This document shows, in pieces, positions 17,713 through 26,222 of a stretch of 64,000 bases of DNA (position 1 is its first letter; each line of letters opens with the position of its first letter). The stretch spans positions 2,901,001 through 2,965,000 of the forward strand of contig CP046864.1 of NCBI GenBank assembly GCA_039640495.1, given 5' to 3'. Both the position numbers and the translations under genes were made by a program. The notes beneath the pieces were generated by a model, which had not been told where the DNA came from, made no database searches, and saw only the letters and a program-made list of their open reading frames with translations. Source of the stretch: Rhodobacteraceae bacterium IMCC1335. Lineage in GTDB: Bacteria; Pseudomonadota; Alphaproteobacteria; Rhodobacterales; Rhodobacteraceae.

Positions 17713-18399
17713 ATGGCGCGTTACGCAATACCAGAACCCAAGATTAAAACACTGCCTATAGTTGGAAAAGATGAAGTTTTTCCAGTGCGCCGTGTTTATT
17801 GTATTGGACGAAACTATGCAGCGCATGCTGTTGAAATGGGGCATGATCCTGATAAAGAAGATCCCTTCTTTTTCCAAAAGAACCCCGATAATTTAAACTT
17901 AACCGGGCGCTTTCCATATCCTCCTAAAAGTTCGGATGTGCATCATGAAGCAGAAGTGCTGGTTGCCTTGAAATCAGGCGGTACAAATATCGAATACGCG
18001 GATGCGATGTCTCATGTATATGGATATGCTCTGTGTCTTGATATGACGCGCCGTGATCGGCAAGGTGAAATGAAAAAAGCGGGTCGCCCATGGGAAATCG
18101 GCAAGGCCTTTGAACACTCGGCACCTTGTGGACCGTTGCACTTAGCTTCGGATGTTGGGCACCCAACGGAAGGTGACATTGTGTTAACGGTCAATGGTGA
18201 GCTTCGTCAGGAAGGCAATTTGAACCAAATGATTTGGAAGGTTCCTGACATGATTGCCTATCTAAGTGCGTATTATGAATTAGCGCCAGGCGATGTTATT
18301 CTCTCTGGCACTCCGTCAGGTGTCGGGCCTGTTCAAAAGGGCGACGTTATGCGGCTTTCGCTCGAGCCATTTGGCCACTTAGAAGTAACCGTAACCTAG
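17713..18399 (+). CDS. Fumarylacetoacetate hydrolase family protein, fumarylpyruvate-hydrolase-like
   Basis: A 228-residue FAA-hydrolase-fold enzyme. The N-terminal F-P-V-R-R-V-Y-C-I-G-R-N-Y-A-A-H-A and the E-M-G-H-D-P-D-K-E stretch resemble NagK-type fumarylpyruvate hydrolases of the gentisate pathway. The metal site is visible: H-H-E-A-E and L-D-M-T-R-R-D. The C-terminal G-D-V-I-L-S-G-T-P-S-G-V-G-P is the family signature. In the family, Mg2+ helps cleave a C-C bond of a 2,4-diketo acid. The start at 17713 has GGAG at ideal distance; an ATG at 17701 is less well placed. Divergent from the GntR regulator and probably in the same regulon. No other gene of an aromatic ring-cleavage pathway is nearby. 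Confidence 0.88.
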   Translation: MARYAIPEPKIKTLPIVGKDEVFPVRRVYCIGRNYAAHAVEMGHDPDKEDPFFFQKNPDNLNLTGRFPYPPKSSDVHHEAEVLVALKSGGTNIEYADAMSHVYGYALCLDMTRRDRQGEMKKAGRPWEIGKAFEHSAPCGPLHLASDVGHPTEGDIVLTVNGELRQEGNLNQMIWKVPDMIAYLSAYYELAPGDVILSGTPSGVGPVQKGDVMRLSLEPFGHLEVTVT

Positions 18400-18959
18400 G
18401 GCTTTCAGCCACCATGCTTATGGTGTTTTTGAGCTTTGGGCTCAATTAGCGCAGAGCCGCTATATAAAATGAAAAGGCCGGCCTTTGAAACAGCCGGCCC
18501 TTTTTGATTAATTACAACCTCAAATGGCCCATATCTCATGGTTAAAAGCAGTTCTGGTGGACGGTTCTTGAAAAAGAGCATCATAAAACGCTTTAAATTT
18601 TTCCTGAGATTTTTGATGCAGAAAAGGTTTTTTGACCGGTTTGAGGCACCGCCTTTTTGAAAGGAGCTGTGTCTGAAGGTTAGCTTTTCTGGCTTCTTTT
18701 TTAAATTTTTTACGTCCAAAATGCTCTACAGCCCGGATAAAACATCAATAAAACGCTCTTTGGATTTTTATCGTGATCCGCAAAGCAGAGTGACAAGCCA
18801 ATAAAACGCCTACTTCTTCCAAAGGATAGAAGCTGGTATTTTTAAAAAAGTGGCTATGATTGCACTGGTTTTTATTTTTTTATCCTGTTGCTTTGCCAAC
18901 AAGATTAGCGCCTATATTTGAGCTGCGCCGCAGCGCAAGCGATCAGAAAATCAAAAGAT
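18400..18959. other. Non-coding gap with terminator
   Basis: Apart from the terminator at 18472-18505 I see no supported feature. The 104-codon minus frame at 18405-18719 is lysine-rich, unlike any family I know, runs through the terminator and is not called. Confidence 0.45.
18472..18505 (+). terminator. Rho-independent terminator after the FAA-hydrolase gene
   Basis: Stem GGCCGGC / GCCGGCC with a ten-base loop, an A-run before it and a T-run (CTTTTTG) after it. The A-run allows it to work in both directions. Confidence 0.8.
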
Positions 18960-19310
18960 TTAATCGATTTTTCTCAGAGGGTTTTCACCTAAAACGGGCT
19001 GCATCAATATCGGTGTAAGATACATGGGAAACTGATAGCAGCCTAAAAAAATTAAAAACTCTTCAGATTGTGATGCGCTGGCTGCAATCAAAAAAATCGC
19101 GACGTTGCGATTGCCGGCAACAATGGCTAGGGGCGCCGCATATGCTGGGCTATGACCATTGCGCAGAAGCAAATAAGCACAAAGCTGCAATCCAAGATTT
19201 GTCACCACAGCCAAAAGTAACCACCCAGCCAAGACCATCGGCTGCGCGGCCAATGTGGGCGCAACCGCGCTCATTAAGCCGATCACAAAACTTGAAGAGC
19301 AGGATTTCAT
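18960..19310 (-). pseudogene. C-terminal remnant of a membrane transporter, SBF/bile-acid-symporter-like
   Basis: A 116-residue open frame with three or four hydrophobic helices. The segment A-G-N-R-N-V-A-I-F-L-I-A-A followed by F-L-G-C-Y-Q-F-P-M-Y-L-T-P-I-L-M resembles the last two helices of bile acid:sodium symporter-fold transporters. Full members are around 300 residues, and no upstream part of the gene can be found before the palindromic region at 19.35 kb. It is therefore probably a 5'-truncated relic. The family assignment is moderate. Confidence 0.5.
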
Positions 19311-19348
19311 ACGCAGCTATGATGATAACGTGTGGTTGGTACATGACT

Positions 19349-19460
19349 AGGACAGACAGGACAAATAGCGGACATGTCCGACTTGTCCGCAGGATATTTG
19401 TAGGCGGACAGACATGGACACACCCCTAAGGGGTGTCCTGATGTCCAACATGTCTATAAT
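19349..19460. repeat. Cluster of palindromes built on GGACA/TGTCC words
   Basis: About 110 bases carry many copies of GGACA and its complement TGTCC. They include the perfect palindromes CGGACATGTCCG (about 19372-19383) and ACACCCCTAAGGGGTGT (about 19419-19435). The density is far above the surroundings. It could be a binding-site array, a degenerate origin-like or recombination region, or a satellite of a lost element; nothing in the sequence decides this. Confidence 0.6.
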
Positions 19461-19693
19461 TTGTCAGAGTAAATAAGTTTCTATGTTTGCCTGATCGTTT
19501 TTTAAGCAAATTTTTGTTTGGCGCATTGACTTTTTGACGTTGACGCCGGTTTTTGATGAATGTTTTTTTGCGGTGCGGCCTCGACCCGACGTAACGTCAA
19601 AAAAAATGTTGTTGAAATCTAGTAATTGAGCAGTTTTGTTTAACGTGTAGCCAAACTGTTGGGAGCCTACGTTTAACTTAGAACGAGGTTTTT

Positions 19694-19957
19694 ATGCGTA
19701 CTATCTACGAAGAACGTCTGCTTGAGCATGTCATTTGGCACTGTCAAATAACGTACGGTTTAGACACCATAAAGGAGGCTGTAATTACAGCTCGACGTAA
19801 TGGTTTCTTAGACTGGCGCAACGAAATAACATCAATGGGACAACATGTTGCAGAGATGATGTTGCAAGACTTCGACGGTTACCAAGCACTTTTTGAAATT
19901 GAGGTTAAAAAGAAGCCGAGCTTTATGGATCAACAAGACACGCATCAGCTCCAATAG
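19694..19957 (+). CDS. Small hypothetical protein
   Basis: An 87-residue acidic protein, not recognised. A GAGG ribosome site lies eight bases before the ATG. The composition is that of a soluble, mostly helical protein (E-E-R-L-L-E-H-V-I-W-H start, T-I-K-E-A-V-I-T-A-R-R-N-G middle, a charged V-K-K-K tail). There is no signal peptide and no membrane segment. It follows the palindrome cluster by about 235 bases and stands alone, so its context gives no function. Confidence 0.55.
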   Translation: MRTIYEERLLEHVIWHCQITYGLDTIKEAVITARRNGFLDWRNEITSMGQHVAEMMLQDFDGYQALFEIEVKKKPSFMDQQDTHQLQ

Positions 19958-20050
19958 TCGTATAACATCCCAACGCATCTTTAATTTGGATAGGATCTCT
20001 GAAATCCCAGTTTTGCGGCACGTACTCACAACGTCCTAACCATCGAGCAA

Positions 20051-20359
20051 GTGAACATCAATCGCGCGCAACAACTTCACAATACATCTCCATCAGAAAA
20101 ACGCTTCAGCGCCATCCTGACATCTCCTGTGGCAGTTAAATACTTGCTCAGTTCTGGAGGGCTAAGACTAATGGCAGACGCCGCTTTTCTTGCACCAATA
20201 GAATACTGTTACCTCACATTTGCGGTGATAATTGACTTTGTGATTTGGGCATTACTTTTAAGGCGCTCAACCTTGATTGGAGTAGGCTTAATTGCAGGAT
20301 CGAGACTTCTAATTTCGCTCAGAGAACGCATTTTTAGGCAGGCGGTCCAGATTGATTAA
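20051..20359 (+). CDS. Doubtful small membrane protein
   Basis: A 102-codon frame with a GTG start and a weak ribosome site. The middle third (around residues 48-70) is strongly hydrophobic and could form one or two membrane helices; the end is basic. I recognise no family, and the frame may be fortuitous in a decayed stretch. Confidence 0.25.
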   Translation: MNINRAQQLHNTSPSEKRFSAILTSPVAVKYLLSSGGLRLMADAAFLAPIEYCYLTFAVIIDFVIWALLLRRSTLIGVGLIAGSRLLISLRERIFRQAVQID

Positions 20360-20533
20360 AACTCACCAATTGGATAAGGCTTAGAAAGAGAGCACAATGT
20401 TGCGAAATTTGTATACAATTATTTATAATTTATTTTCACAGTTTTCATCAATTTTTGCTCGGTCTAACATGGTCATTCCCGTTAATTAAATCGCCAGCTT
20501 GCGAGTTGAAACAGGGCTGTTTATGATTACCAC

Positions 20534-21320
20534 ATGACAGCTTTCTCATCGCTGCTGACGGCTTTTCGCGCATCAGCACCCAATTATGAAATCGAAATTG
20601 ACGAAAATTGGAAACAGGGCCGCACTGCCTACGGTGGATTGACCGCATCACTACTGCATGAAACTATCGTCAACAGTTACACTAATTTGCCGCCACTTCG
20701 CACCGTACAAATCAATTTTTGTTGGCCTGACAGACGGCAAATTACAGATCAGCCACAAAATGCTAAGACGCGGCAAAAACAATGTGACATTTGAAGCGCA
20801 TCTCGACAGCGACGCTGGCCCCGGAACTTACGGTTATTTTACATTTGGGATCAGCCGGCAAATGACCCAGGAAATAGATTATCCAAAGCATCCGCTATCA
20901 GTAAAACCGCAAATGGGCAAAAAACTAATTCCGCATAATGCGGCGCCGAATTTTCTGACCAATTTTGATCGAATTCATGCCACCGGCCCAGAACTTCTTA
21001 GTGGTGCTGACAATCCAGACATAACCGTCTGGTCACGCCATGTTGATCCATACTCACATGAAGGTGTCACTACGCTAATTGCCCTGACCGATGCACCACC
21101 GGCTGCACTTACTGCCCTAACCCAGCTAAACGCACTCAGTTCAATGAATTGGAATATCACCATGCTGCGTGACAACCCAACAACGACAAATGGTTGGTTC
21201 CTGTTGCGCACCGCCACAAAATATATCGGGCATGGATATTCATCACAGGAAATGCAGGTCTGGAATAATGACGGAGACCGGATAATGGATTGTATCCAGC
21301 ATATCGCTATTTTTACATGA
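20534..21320 (+). pseudogene. Acyl-CoA thioesterase-like double-hotdog protein, frameshifted
   Basis: Two overlapping frames read as one protein of about 261 residues. The first supplies the N-terminal hotdog start (W-K-Q-G-R-T-A-Y-G-G-L-T-A-S-L-L), the second continues V-G-L-T-D-G-K-L-Q-I and ends W-F-L-L-R-T-A-T-K-Y-I-G-H-G-Y-S-S-Q-E-M-Q-V-W-N, the typical second-hotdog active-site strand of TesB/4HBT_3-type thioesterases. The frames join at a run of five T (20716-20720); four T would restore the reading Q-I-N-F-V-G-L-T. As with the rhomboid and sulfotransferase genes, the lesion is a single-base homopolymer change. If intact it would hydrolyse an acyl-CoA of unknown chain. Confidence 0.72.
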
Positions 21321-21518
21321 GGTCTAAGTTTTAACCAAAGACTAGAAAATTAAAAGTTTCGCTTAGCTGGCGAATGGGGCTAGCTCGTTGAAATATCAAC
21401 AATGTGGTTACGAAAAAACTAGATTATGACACAAATTATCTAAAAATTTTCACATTTTTAAACTGATTTATAACTAAGCCTAAACTGAGCAATTGCGCGC
21501 CGAGCGACAAGTTATTGA

Positions 21519-22187
21519 TTAAGGTTTAGGGAATGAATAATTTAAAAATTGCATAGCTATAGCAGTTGCTGGTCCAATAAATAAAGCAAACGTTAGGGTA
21601 GCAATCCCTGCGGTTCCACCAATACACCACCCCACAATCACCACAGTAAGTTCAAGCCCATTTCTTACATATGCCAAGGGGAAATTGGTCACTCTTTGAA
21701 GCCCAGTCATCAAACCATCTCTTGGGCCAGGGCCTAGATTTGCGATTAGGTAAACCCCAGTCCCGATCGCAATAAAAAATATCCCAATTAAGGATTGAAG
21801 ACTTTGAGCTAAGAAATGATCAAATGAAGGCAAAAATTTAATCGACACATCTACCACTGCAGCAACAACAAAGAAATTTATGAAGGTGCCTAATCCTGGA
21901 ACTTGCTTAAGTGGTATCCAAAACATCAAAACAAGAAAGCTAACAAGAACTATCGTCCAACCAATGCTCCAGCCGGTTTGAACTGCGATGCCCTGACTTA
22001 GAACCATCCAAGGGCTCACGCCTAAATTAGAGGCAAATAGTATAGCATGACCTAGCCCAAAAACTACCAGACCTAAAAGCAAAAAGACCACGGAAACAAA
22101 AGGAGGTCTAATTGTGAATGGACTGGGCGCAGTCCAAAATAAGGCGGGCACCGTCTTCAGAGACAAGAGGTTCATGAGCACTTTCAT
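21519..22187 (-). CDS. YczE/YitT-type membrane protein
   Basis: A 222-residue inner-membrane protein with five or six helices. The L-F-A-S-N-L-G-V-S-P-W-M-V-L-S-Q-G segment and the later N-L-G-P-G-P-R-D-G-L-M-T-G-L motif are the hallmarks of the YczE/YyaS family, whose members have no established biochemical function (the Bacillus gene influences surfactin production). The first 30 residues include a non-hydrophobic leader; an internal start is possible. It stands alone between the frameshifted thioesterase and the phage-remnant region. Confidence 0.85.
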   Translation of the reverse strand: MKVLMNLLSLKTVPALFWTAPSPFTIRPPFVSVVFLLLGLVVFGLGHAILFASNLGVSPWMVLSQGIAVQTGWSIGWTIVLVSFLVLMFWIPLKQVPGLGTFINFFVVAAVVDVSIKFLPSFDHFLAQSLQSLIGIFFIAIGTGVYLIANLGPGPRDGLMTGLQRVTNFPLAYVRNGLELTVVIVGWCIGGTAGIATLTFALFIGPATAIAMQFLNYSFPKP

Positions 22188-22366
22188 AGAATGGCACGTA
22201 TTACCGCTTATTTGATTTGTCGATCGATAATTTTTAAAATTATCGGCCCTTTCAGATTGAAGACAATATCCGCGTTGCTCAGACTGACTTGGATATTGCT
22301 ATGAGAACGAAAAAAACAAGCTCACCAACTCACTACGCCAGTGCCTATTATCGCTTATGTAAGTGA

Positions 22367-22516
22367 CATCAACTGGCGGCTATCCGATCAATCTCACTGA
22401 ACCAAACGACCTCTGATCTGCTCGCGATCAATGGATCGGCTCAGGTTGAGGGTGAGGCTAGAGCGGCCTTAAGGGGTGTTGGTGTTGAGAGGCTGATCGC
22501 TCAGCCCGCTCACTAG
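22367..22516 (+). pseudogene. 3' end of unidentified phage-type gene X, copy A
   Basis: An open stretch ending ...D-L-L-A-I-N-G-S-A-Q-V-E-G then A-R-A-A-L-R-G-V-G-V-E-R-L-I-A-Q-P-A-H-stop. The same last ten residues recur in four other places in the next 9 kb (copies B-E), so this is the longest of five copies of the 3' end of one gene. No start codon remains. Its stop lies 11 bases from the stop of the opposing small gene at 22528. The family is not recognised. Confidence 0.6.
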
Positions 22517-22527
22517 CTTAGTGCCAA

Positions 22528-22791
22528 TTATTCAGTCATCTCTGTCATCATGTAGGCTTTGTAAACAGCGCCATTATCTTTGTCCCACTGTAATTCCGTA
22601 GGATCAGACATGAAGGCACCCATTGCTTCCATGTCGGTACAATTCATTGCACACATAACCTCGTTATTACCCAGATCAGAAAGGCGATATTCACTAACCC
22701 ACTTGCCCATGTCTCCAGCCATCTGGCCTTCAATTCGGGCTTTCAAAACATCAAAACCAGCTTCAATAGTACCGTGAAAAAATACGTTCAT
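22528..22791 (-). CDS. Small hypothetical protein, possibly dimeric alpha/beta-barrel-like
   Basis: An 87-residue protein beginning M-N-V-F-F-H-G-T-I and containing an alternating pattern (helix around residues 14-28, strands V-M-C-A-M-N-C-T-D and V-Y-K-A-Y-M-M-T-E-M) compatible with a small ferredoxin-like/alpha-beta-barrel fold. It has no signal peptide and is rich in methionine (11). A GGACACAAA leader gives only a weak ribosome site. It stands tail-to-tail with gene X copy A, and X copy B lies behind its start. Function unknown. Confidence 0.6.
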   Translation of the reverse strand: MNVFFHGTIEAGFDVLKARIEGQMAGDMGKWVSEYRLSDLGNNEVMCAMNCTDMEAMGAFMSDPTELQWDKDNGAVYKAYMMTEMTE

Positions 22792-22812
22792 TTTGTGTCC
22801 TTTATTTACAAA

Positions 22813-22851
22813 GCAGGGATAGAGGGGCTGATTGCTCAGCCCGCTTATTAA
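22813..22851 (+). pseudogene. 3' end of gene X, copy B
   Basis: Reads A-G-I-E-G-L-I-A-Q-P-A-Y-stop. On the opposite strand the same bases form the hairpin GGGCTGA-GCAA-TCAGCCC, which would follow the gene at 22853-23224 in its transcript. The X stop is one base from that gene's stop. Confidence 0.6.
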
Positions 22852-22852
22852 T

Positions 22853-23224
22853 TTAAACGGCTTTCATAGTGTGGGCCATTTTTTGACTATCATCATAGAT
22901 CCAAAACTCTTTAATCTTTCCTGCCTCCACCTTATGAAAGTGTCCGAATTTGGCTTCCATACCATCGGCAGTGGCATCAAGTTGTGTCGCTACTTGATCG
23001 CCTTCAGAAATCATATTGGCTACTGTTACAGAAAAGTTGTCAAAATGAGTTGGTATCATAGCCAGCACGCTCATGAACTCATTTATCCCGTTATATGTTC
23101 CAGAAAATTTGTGCATACCATTCATAACAACTTTGACGTCTTTGTGAAATAATCCCACAAATGTCTCCATATCGCCTGTTGAGAAACAGTCGTATCCTTT
23201 TTGTACAACTTCTTTAGGTGTCAT
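22853..23224 (-). CDS. NTF2-like / SnoaL-like protein
   Basis: A 123-residue protein with the hallmark SnoaL/NTF2-like sequence: an N-terminal helix (E-V-V-Q-K-G-Y-D-C-F-S-T-G-D-M-E-T-F), then L-F-H-K-D-V-K-V-V-M-N-G, an F-x-G-x-Y-x-G-I-x-E-F segment, and the strands V-A-T-Q-L-D-A-T-A and G-K-I-K-E-F-W-I-Y-D-D. This cone-shaped fold binds small ligands or catalyses isomerase and hydratase reactions; the substrate cannot be read. TAGGAGGTAAGT gives a strong ribosome site. It belongs to the group of small genes abutting gene X remnants. Confidence 0.8.
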   Translation of the reverse strand: MTPKEVVQKGYDCFSTGDMETFVGLFHKDVKVVMNGMHKFSGTYNGINEFMSVLAMIPTHFDNFSVTVANMISEGDQVATQLDATADGMEAKFGHFHKVEAGKIKEFWIYDDSQKMAHTMKAV

Positions 23225-23422
23225 TTACTTACCTCCTACTAAACGAGCCCTCACTCCAGCGACGTTGCAAGAAAGTAAATAGTTACGCAACGAACTTTAC
23301 ATCTGAATGAGAGGTGGCGAAAAGTTTTGCTCGTTTATTAAGCATTATTTCTTAATTCCAGAGGTCGCGCTGCTCCTGTCTGTAAGTTTTTACTGAAATA
23401 CCTGATTTAAAATCACAGGTTT

Positions 23423-23441
23423 TGATGACGCTTCGTCAGGC
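23423..23441. terminator. Small hairpin between convergent and divergent units
   Basis: TGACG-CTT-CGTCA hairpin just beyond the 3' end of the MFS gene, on the side where its transcript ends. No clear T-run. Confidence 0.3.
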
Positions 23442-23461
23442 CGTAACAAAAAACGCATGGT

Positions 23462-24655
23462 TTAATTATGTTTGGTCAACTCTTTCTGAGAAAGTGAAAT
23501 AAGCGCACCCAAGATCAAAATTATAAATGACGCGAACAGCCCCATGCCTATATCATCAAAATAGTCACCGATTAACCCAGCAATATAGGGGCCTAGCGTT
23601 TGAGAAATAGCGAAGATAACAGTAAAAACACTTATTGAATAAGCCCACATTTCTTGGGGTAAGTTTCTTCTAGTGAAATTTGTTATTGCACCTGGTGCCA
23701 TAAAAACTGACGAACCAAATATAACTGCTGAAAATAACAAAATAGAAAAGGATGGAGACAGTAAAGGCGTTACTGAACCAATGGAAATACTGATCAAAAT
23801 CATGGATAATGGAATTCCATTTCCAAATCTTGCAAAAATAGATCGCCATATAAATGGCGAAATGCATATGAAAAATCCAAGCACCAACCAAATAGCGGTT
23901 ATCATCTCAGCGTTTATGGATTGAGCGGTCATCCACGCTGACAAAAACGTAAGATAAATAATGTATCCAAAACCAAAGCAAGCATAGCCAGATAATTCGG
24001 GAAGCATCTTCAAAAATGGAAATTCAGTAACGCTTGATTTTATAGGTTTTGAATATTCTATTTGTAGTGCTGACCAAATACTCAGTGGTGTAAATATGAT
24101 GCTAAATAATCCAATAATTATCCAACAAAGTGGCCAAGAACTATTGCCAAATTTATAAATTATCATAGGAATAAATGCTCCAGACAGAATAATTCCCAAC
24201 CCCCCGCCGGTGCCAAATAAAATGGCTATAGAGAAGGCATTTAACTTCTCATTTTTTTTAAAGAGCCCAGATGCAAGCGCTCCGGCTGTGGAAAATGAAA
24301 CTGCGCCAAATGTACCGGCAAAAAAACGAAGTGCGTATTGCGCTTCTAAATTGGGGAAAACCCCGGTCAGAAATAAAACACCAGATGTGGTTATGAGACC
24401 AAACACAAAGAGCCTCACTGAGGTAAATCTCTGCACAAGAAACAAAGTTGAGATTGCACCTAAAATATAGCCCAGCGCATTTACTGTATTCAACCAACCA
24501 GCTTGAGCATAATTCCAATCCAATTGTGCTTTCATCGCTGGAAGCATCAATCCATATGCAAATCGAGCAAAGCCATTAGTTACTGTAATACCGAGAAGCA
24601 AACCTAATAAAATAAACCATTGTTTGGTGTATTTTATCTCCACTAGCTTCTCCAA
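23462..24655 (-). CDS. MFS transporter, YbfB/YjiJ-like
   Basis: A 397-residue major facilitator with twelve predicted helices. The first-helix segment G-I-T-V-T-N-G-F-A-R-F-A-Y-G-L-M-L-P-A-M and the following W-L-N-T-V-N-A-L-G-Y-I-L-G-A are the signature of the YbfB/YjiJ family. The helix 4-5 F-A-G-T-F-G-A-V-S-F-S-T-A-G segment is also conserved. Substrates of this family are largely unknown. Codon usage is AT-rich compared with the core genes to the left. It is the only large intact transporter within the small-gene region and may be one of its accessory genes. Confidence 0.88.
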   Translation of the reverse strand: MEKLVEIKYTKQWFILLGLLLGITVTNGFARFAYGLMLPAMKAQLDWNYAQAGWLNTVNALGYILGAISTLFLVQRFTSVRLFVFGLITTSGVLFLTGVFPNLEAQYALRFFAGTFGAVSFSTAGALASGLFKKNEKLNAFSIAILFGTGGGLGIILSGAFIPMIIYKFGNSSWPLCWIIIGLFSIIFTPLSIWSALQIEYSKPIKSSVTEFPFLKMLPELSGYACFGFGYIIYLTFLSAWMTAQSINAEMITAIWLVLGFFICISPFIWRSIFARFGNGIPLSMILISISIGSVTPLLSPSFSILLFSAVIFGSSVFMAPGAITNFTRRNLPQEMWAYSISVFTVIFAISQTLGPYIAGLIGDYFDDIGMGLFASFIILILGALISLSQKELTKHN

Positions 24656-24808
24656 TTAAATATGCTTCAAAGAACTGATACGTGAAGTTGGCTTTTAATA
24701 CGAGAGATTGCAATTATTATCGAAATTCAGTACCTTTTCTTCAGGCATTTAATCACCAACTTGTGCGCCTTGGCATCCCGCCTAAAGTACTAAAGCGGAG
24801 GACTAGAC

Positions 24809-25437
24809 ATGAACCGTCGTTTATTCCTTATTGGCACTGGCTCAATTGGCACTGGCTCAATCCTTTCAACGGCATTCGTAGATAAGGCAAACTGGTTTTT
24901 AAGAAACAAAAAATCGGTTGTCCCTTTCTTTGAAAATAGTGAGCCGGTGCAAAAGCTGTATTTTGTCAAAGAGGCAGAAGATTGTTACGATATTGAGCTA
25001 GGCACCCCTGAATATGGATTTCCTGAGTTAACCTACAGAGATTGGTTAGCTACTTATGAGGACTTCGAGCTACCAAAGGGCAAGTTCATTAATCCCAGGA
25101 ATTTAGAAAGACTATGGGAGGACTATGGGAGGACTATGGAATGGAACCAGGCGAATTAGACCTGGTTGCTGCCATGGAATATTACCATGACCGCTGGGCG
25201 GCAATCGACAGCCTATTTGCGCGCGCTCATGAGTATTTGAGTAACATCAACTTATTCGGAAAAGATAATGAAAAAGGTCTAAAAATAGGTAATCTAGATT
25301 TTGTAGCGCCCGGCGGTCCAGGTTATTCTGACAATTATGGCGTGTTTTCCGAAGACCCAATAACGGCCAGCTTGCTTCAGGCGCGCCTAATTGAGTTAGG
25401 GCATAACACGTCGGTGGAGATCGTTGACCGATCGTGA
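24809..25437 (+). pseudogene. Unrecognised protein disrupted by an 11-base duplication
   Basis: The first frame (24809-25159) starts M-N-R-R-L-F-L-I-G-T-G-S-I, resembling a Tat-like signal, and its reading is lost at a tandem repeat of GAGGACTATGG (about 25118-25139). Removing one repeat unit joins it to the second frame, giving L-W-E-D-Y-G-M-E-P-G-E-L-D and a protein of about 205 residues ending at 25437. The N-terminus also contains two direct copies of a 15-base unit (A-T-T-G-G-C-A-C-T-G-G-C-T-C-A, about 24830-24859) encoding I-G-T-G-S. Neither half matches a family I know. Probably a recent pseudogene. Confidence 0.6.
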
Positions 25438-25443
25438 GCCTGG

Positions 25444-25480
25444 GTCGACGCTGGTTTATTTCGCTAAGTAATTCTTTCAT
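25444..25480 (-). pseudogene. 5' end of a holin (3TM type), copy 1
   Basis: Starting at a minus-strand ATG (25480) the sequence reads M-K-E-L-L-S-E-I-N-Q. The first bases and the upstream segment (TAATTCTTTCATTTTGG, then AGCCTTTG) match the start of the better-preserved holin remnant at 27409. It lies head-to-head with the small gene at 25528. Confidence 0.5.
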
Positions 25481-25527
25481 TTTGGGAGCCTTTGGTTACG
25501 GTTTAGAAAACTAAAAAGGAGATGCAA

Positions 25528-25851
25528 ATGTATAGCTGGCAAAATATGCGAGACATTTATAAAGCCGAAAAATTTGATCTTATTGAGTTTAAACGTCACT
25601 TTCACGAAGATTTTATGTTTATCCGAGAAACAAGCTTGGTTGATCGCGATGAATTTTGTGCGGAAATTGATCAGCTGATGGCGGAAGGCAAAAACAATAT
25701 TCCCTTTGATGATATGGAACTAATCCATGAAAATGACGATGTGACGGAGCTTAGATGGGTGGATGGAAACGAGCGGATAGTGCGCATTAATTTAAAAAAG
25801 GACGGGTTAATTTGGCGATCGATCGTTAAAAGAACGCCGATAAATAACTAA
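25528..25851 (+). CDS. NTF2-like small protein, paralogue 1
   Basis: A 107-residue protein of NTF2-like appearance: an N-terminal helix, then F-H-E-D-F-M-F-I-R-E near residue 25, L-I-H-E-N-D-D-V-T-E-L-R-W-V-D-G and the terminal strand N-L-K-K-D-G-L-I-W-R. Two other genes in the region (25869 and 30556) share the same order of motifs, H-x-D-Y/F-x-F, H-E-N/E-D-N and K-K-D-G-L-I-W. The ATG at 25528 has AAGGA seven bases upstream, better than the ATG at 25522. It is followed 17 bases later by paralogue 2, so they are one transcript. Enzymatic or binding role unknown. Confidence 0.7.
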   Translation: MYSWQNMRDIYKAEKFDLIEFKRHFHEDFMFIRETSLVDRDEFCAEIDQLMAEGKNNIPFDDMELIHENDDVTELRWVDGNERIVRINLKKDGLIWRSIVKRTPINN

Positions 25852-25868
25852 GAAAGGTTGAAATAAAA

Positions 25869-26186
25869 ATGGCTTCTTTTGAAAGAGCGCAGAAGATTTT
25901 TAATAACTGGGACAAAGAAGCTTTTCGTGCAGCTCATCATGAAGACTACATGTTTATCAGGGAATTTGAGATGGTCACTTTGGAGGATCATATCGAAAGC
26001 GTCGATGAAGTTATGCGTAATGGTTACGATGTACACAAAAGATGGACGCTGATGCATGAAAACGAATATGTAGAGGAAGTCCGTTGGGAAGAGGGCGACG
26101 AAATCGTCACCCACGTTTCTTTAAAAAAAGACGGGCTGTTGTGGCGAGGCTTTGTCAACCGTGTGAAAAAACCAGATCCGACCTGA
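25869..26186 (+). CDS. NTF2-like small protein, paralogue 2
   Basis: A 105-residue paralogue of the preceding gene. Shared motifs: H-H-E-D-Y-M-F-I-R-E-F near residue 22, L-M-H-E-N-E-Y-V-E-E-V-R-W near 60 and S-L-K-K-D-G-L-L-W-R near 88. The conservation of His-Glu/Asp pairs inside a cone-like fold hints at a ligand pocket, but no family member of known function is recognised. Its stop codon (26184-26186) directly touches the minus-strand stop of a holin remnant (26187-26189). Confidence 0.7.
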   Translation: MASFERAQKIFNNWDKEAFRAAHHEDYMFIREFEMVTLEDHIESVDEVMRNGYDVHKRWTLMHENEYVEEVRWEEGDEIVTHVSLKKDGLLWRGFVNRVKKPDPT

Positions 26187-26222
26187 TCATTTCTCATGCC
26201 CTAGATAAGGGTAAAAGTATCC
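26187..26222 (-). pseudogene. 3' end of the holin, copy 1
   Basis: On the minus strand the last codons read L-G-H-E-K-stop, as in the two other holin remnants; before them V-T-D-T-F-T-L matches V-T-G-A-M-T-G-T-F-A-V with a frame break. With the fragment at 25444-25480 it brackets the two NTF2-like genes. Confidence 0.45.

Noticed and set aside
18405..18719. 104-codon minus-strand frame
   Set aside because: Runs across the rho-independent terminator and has a lysine-rich, non-protein-like composition.
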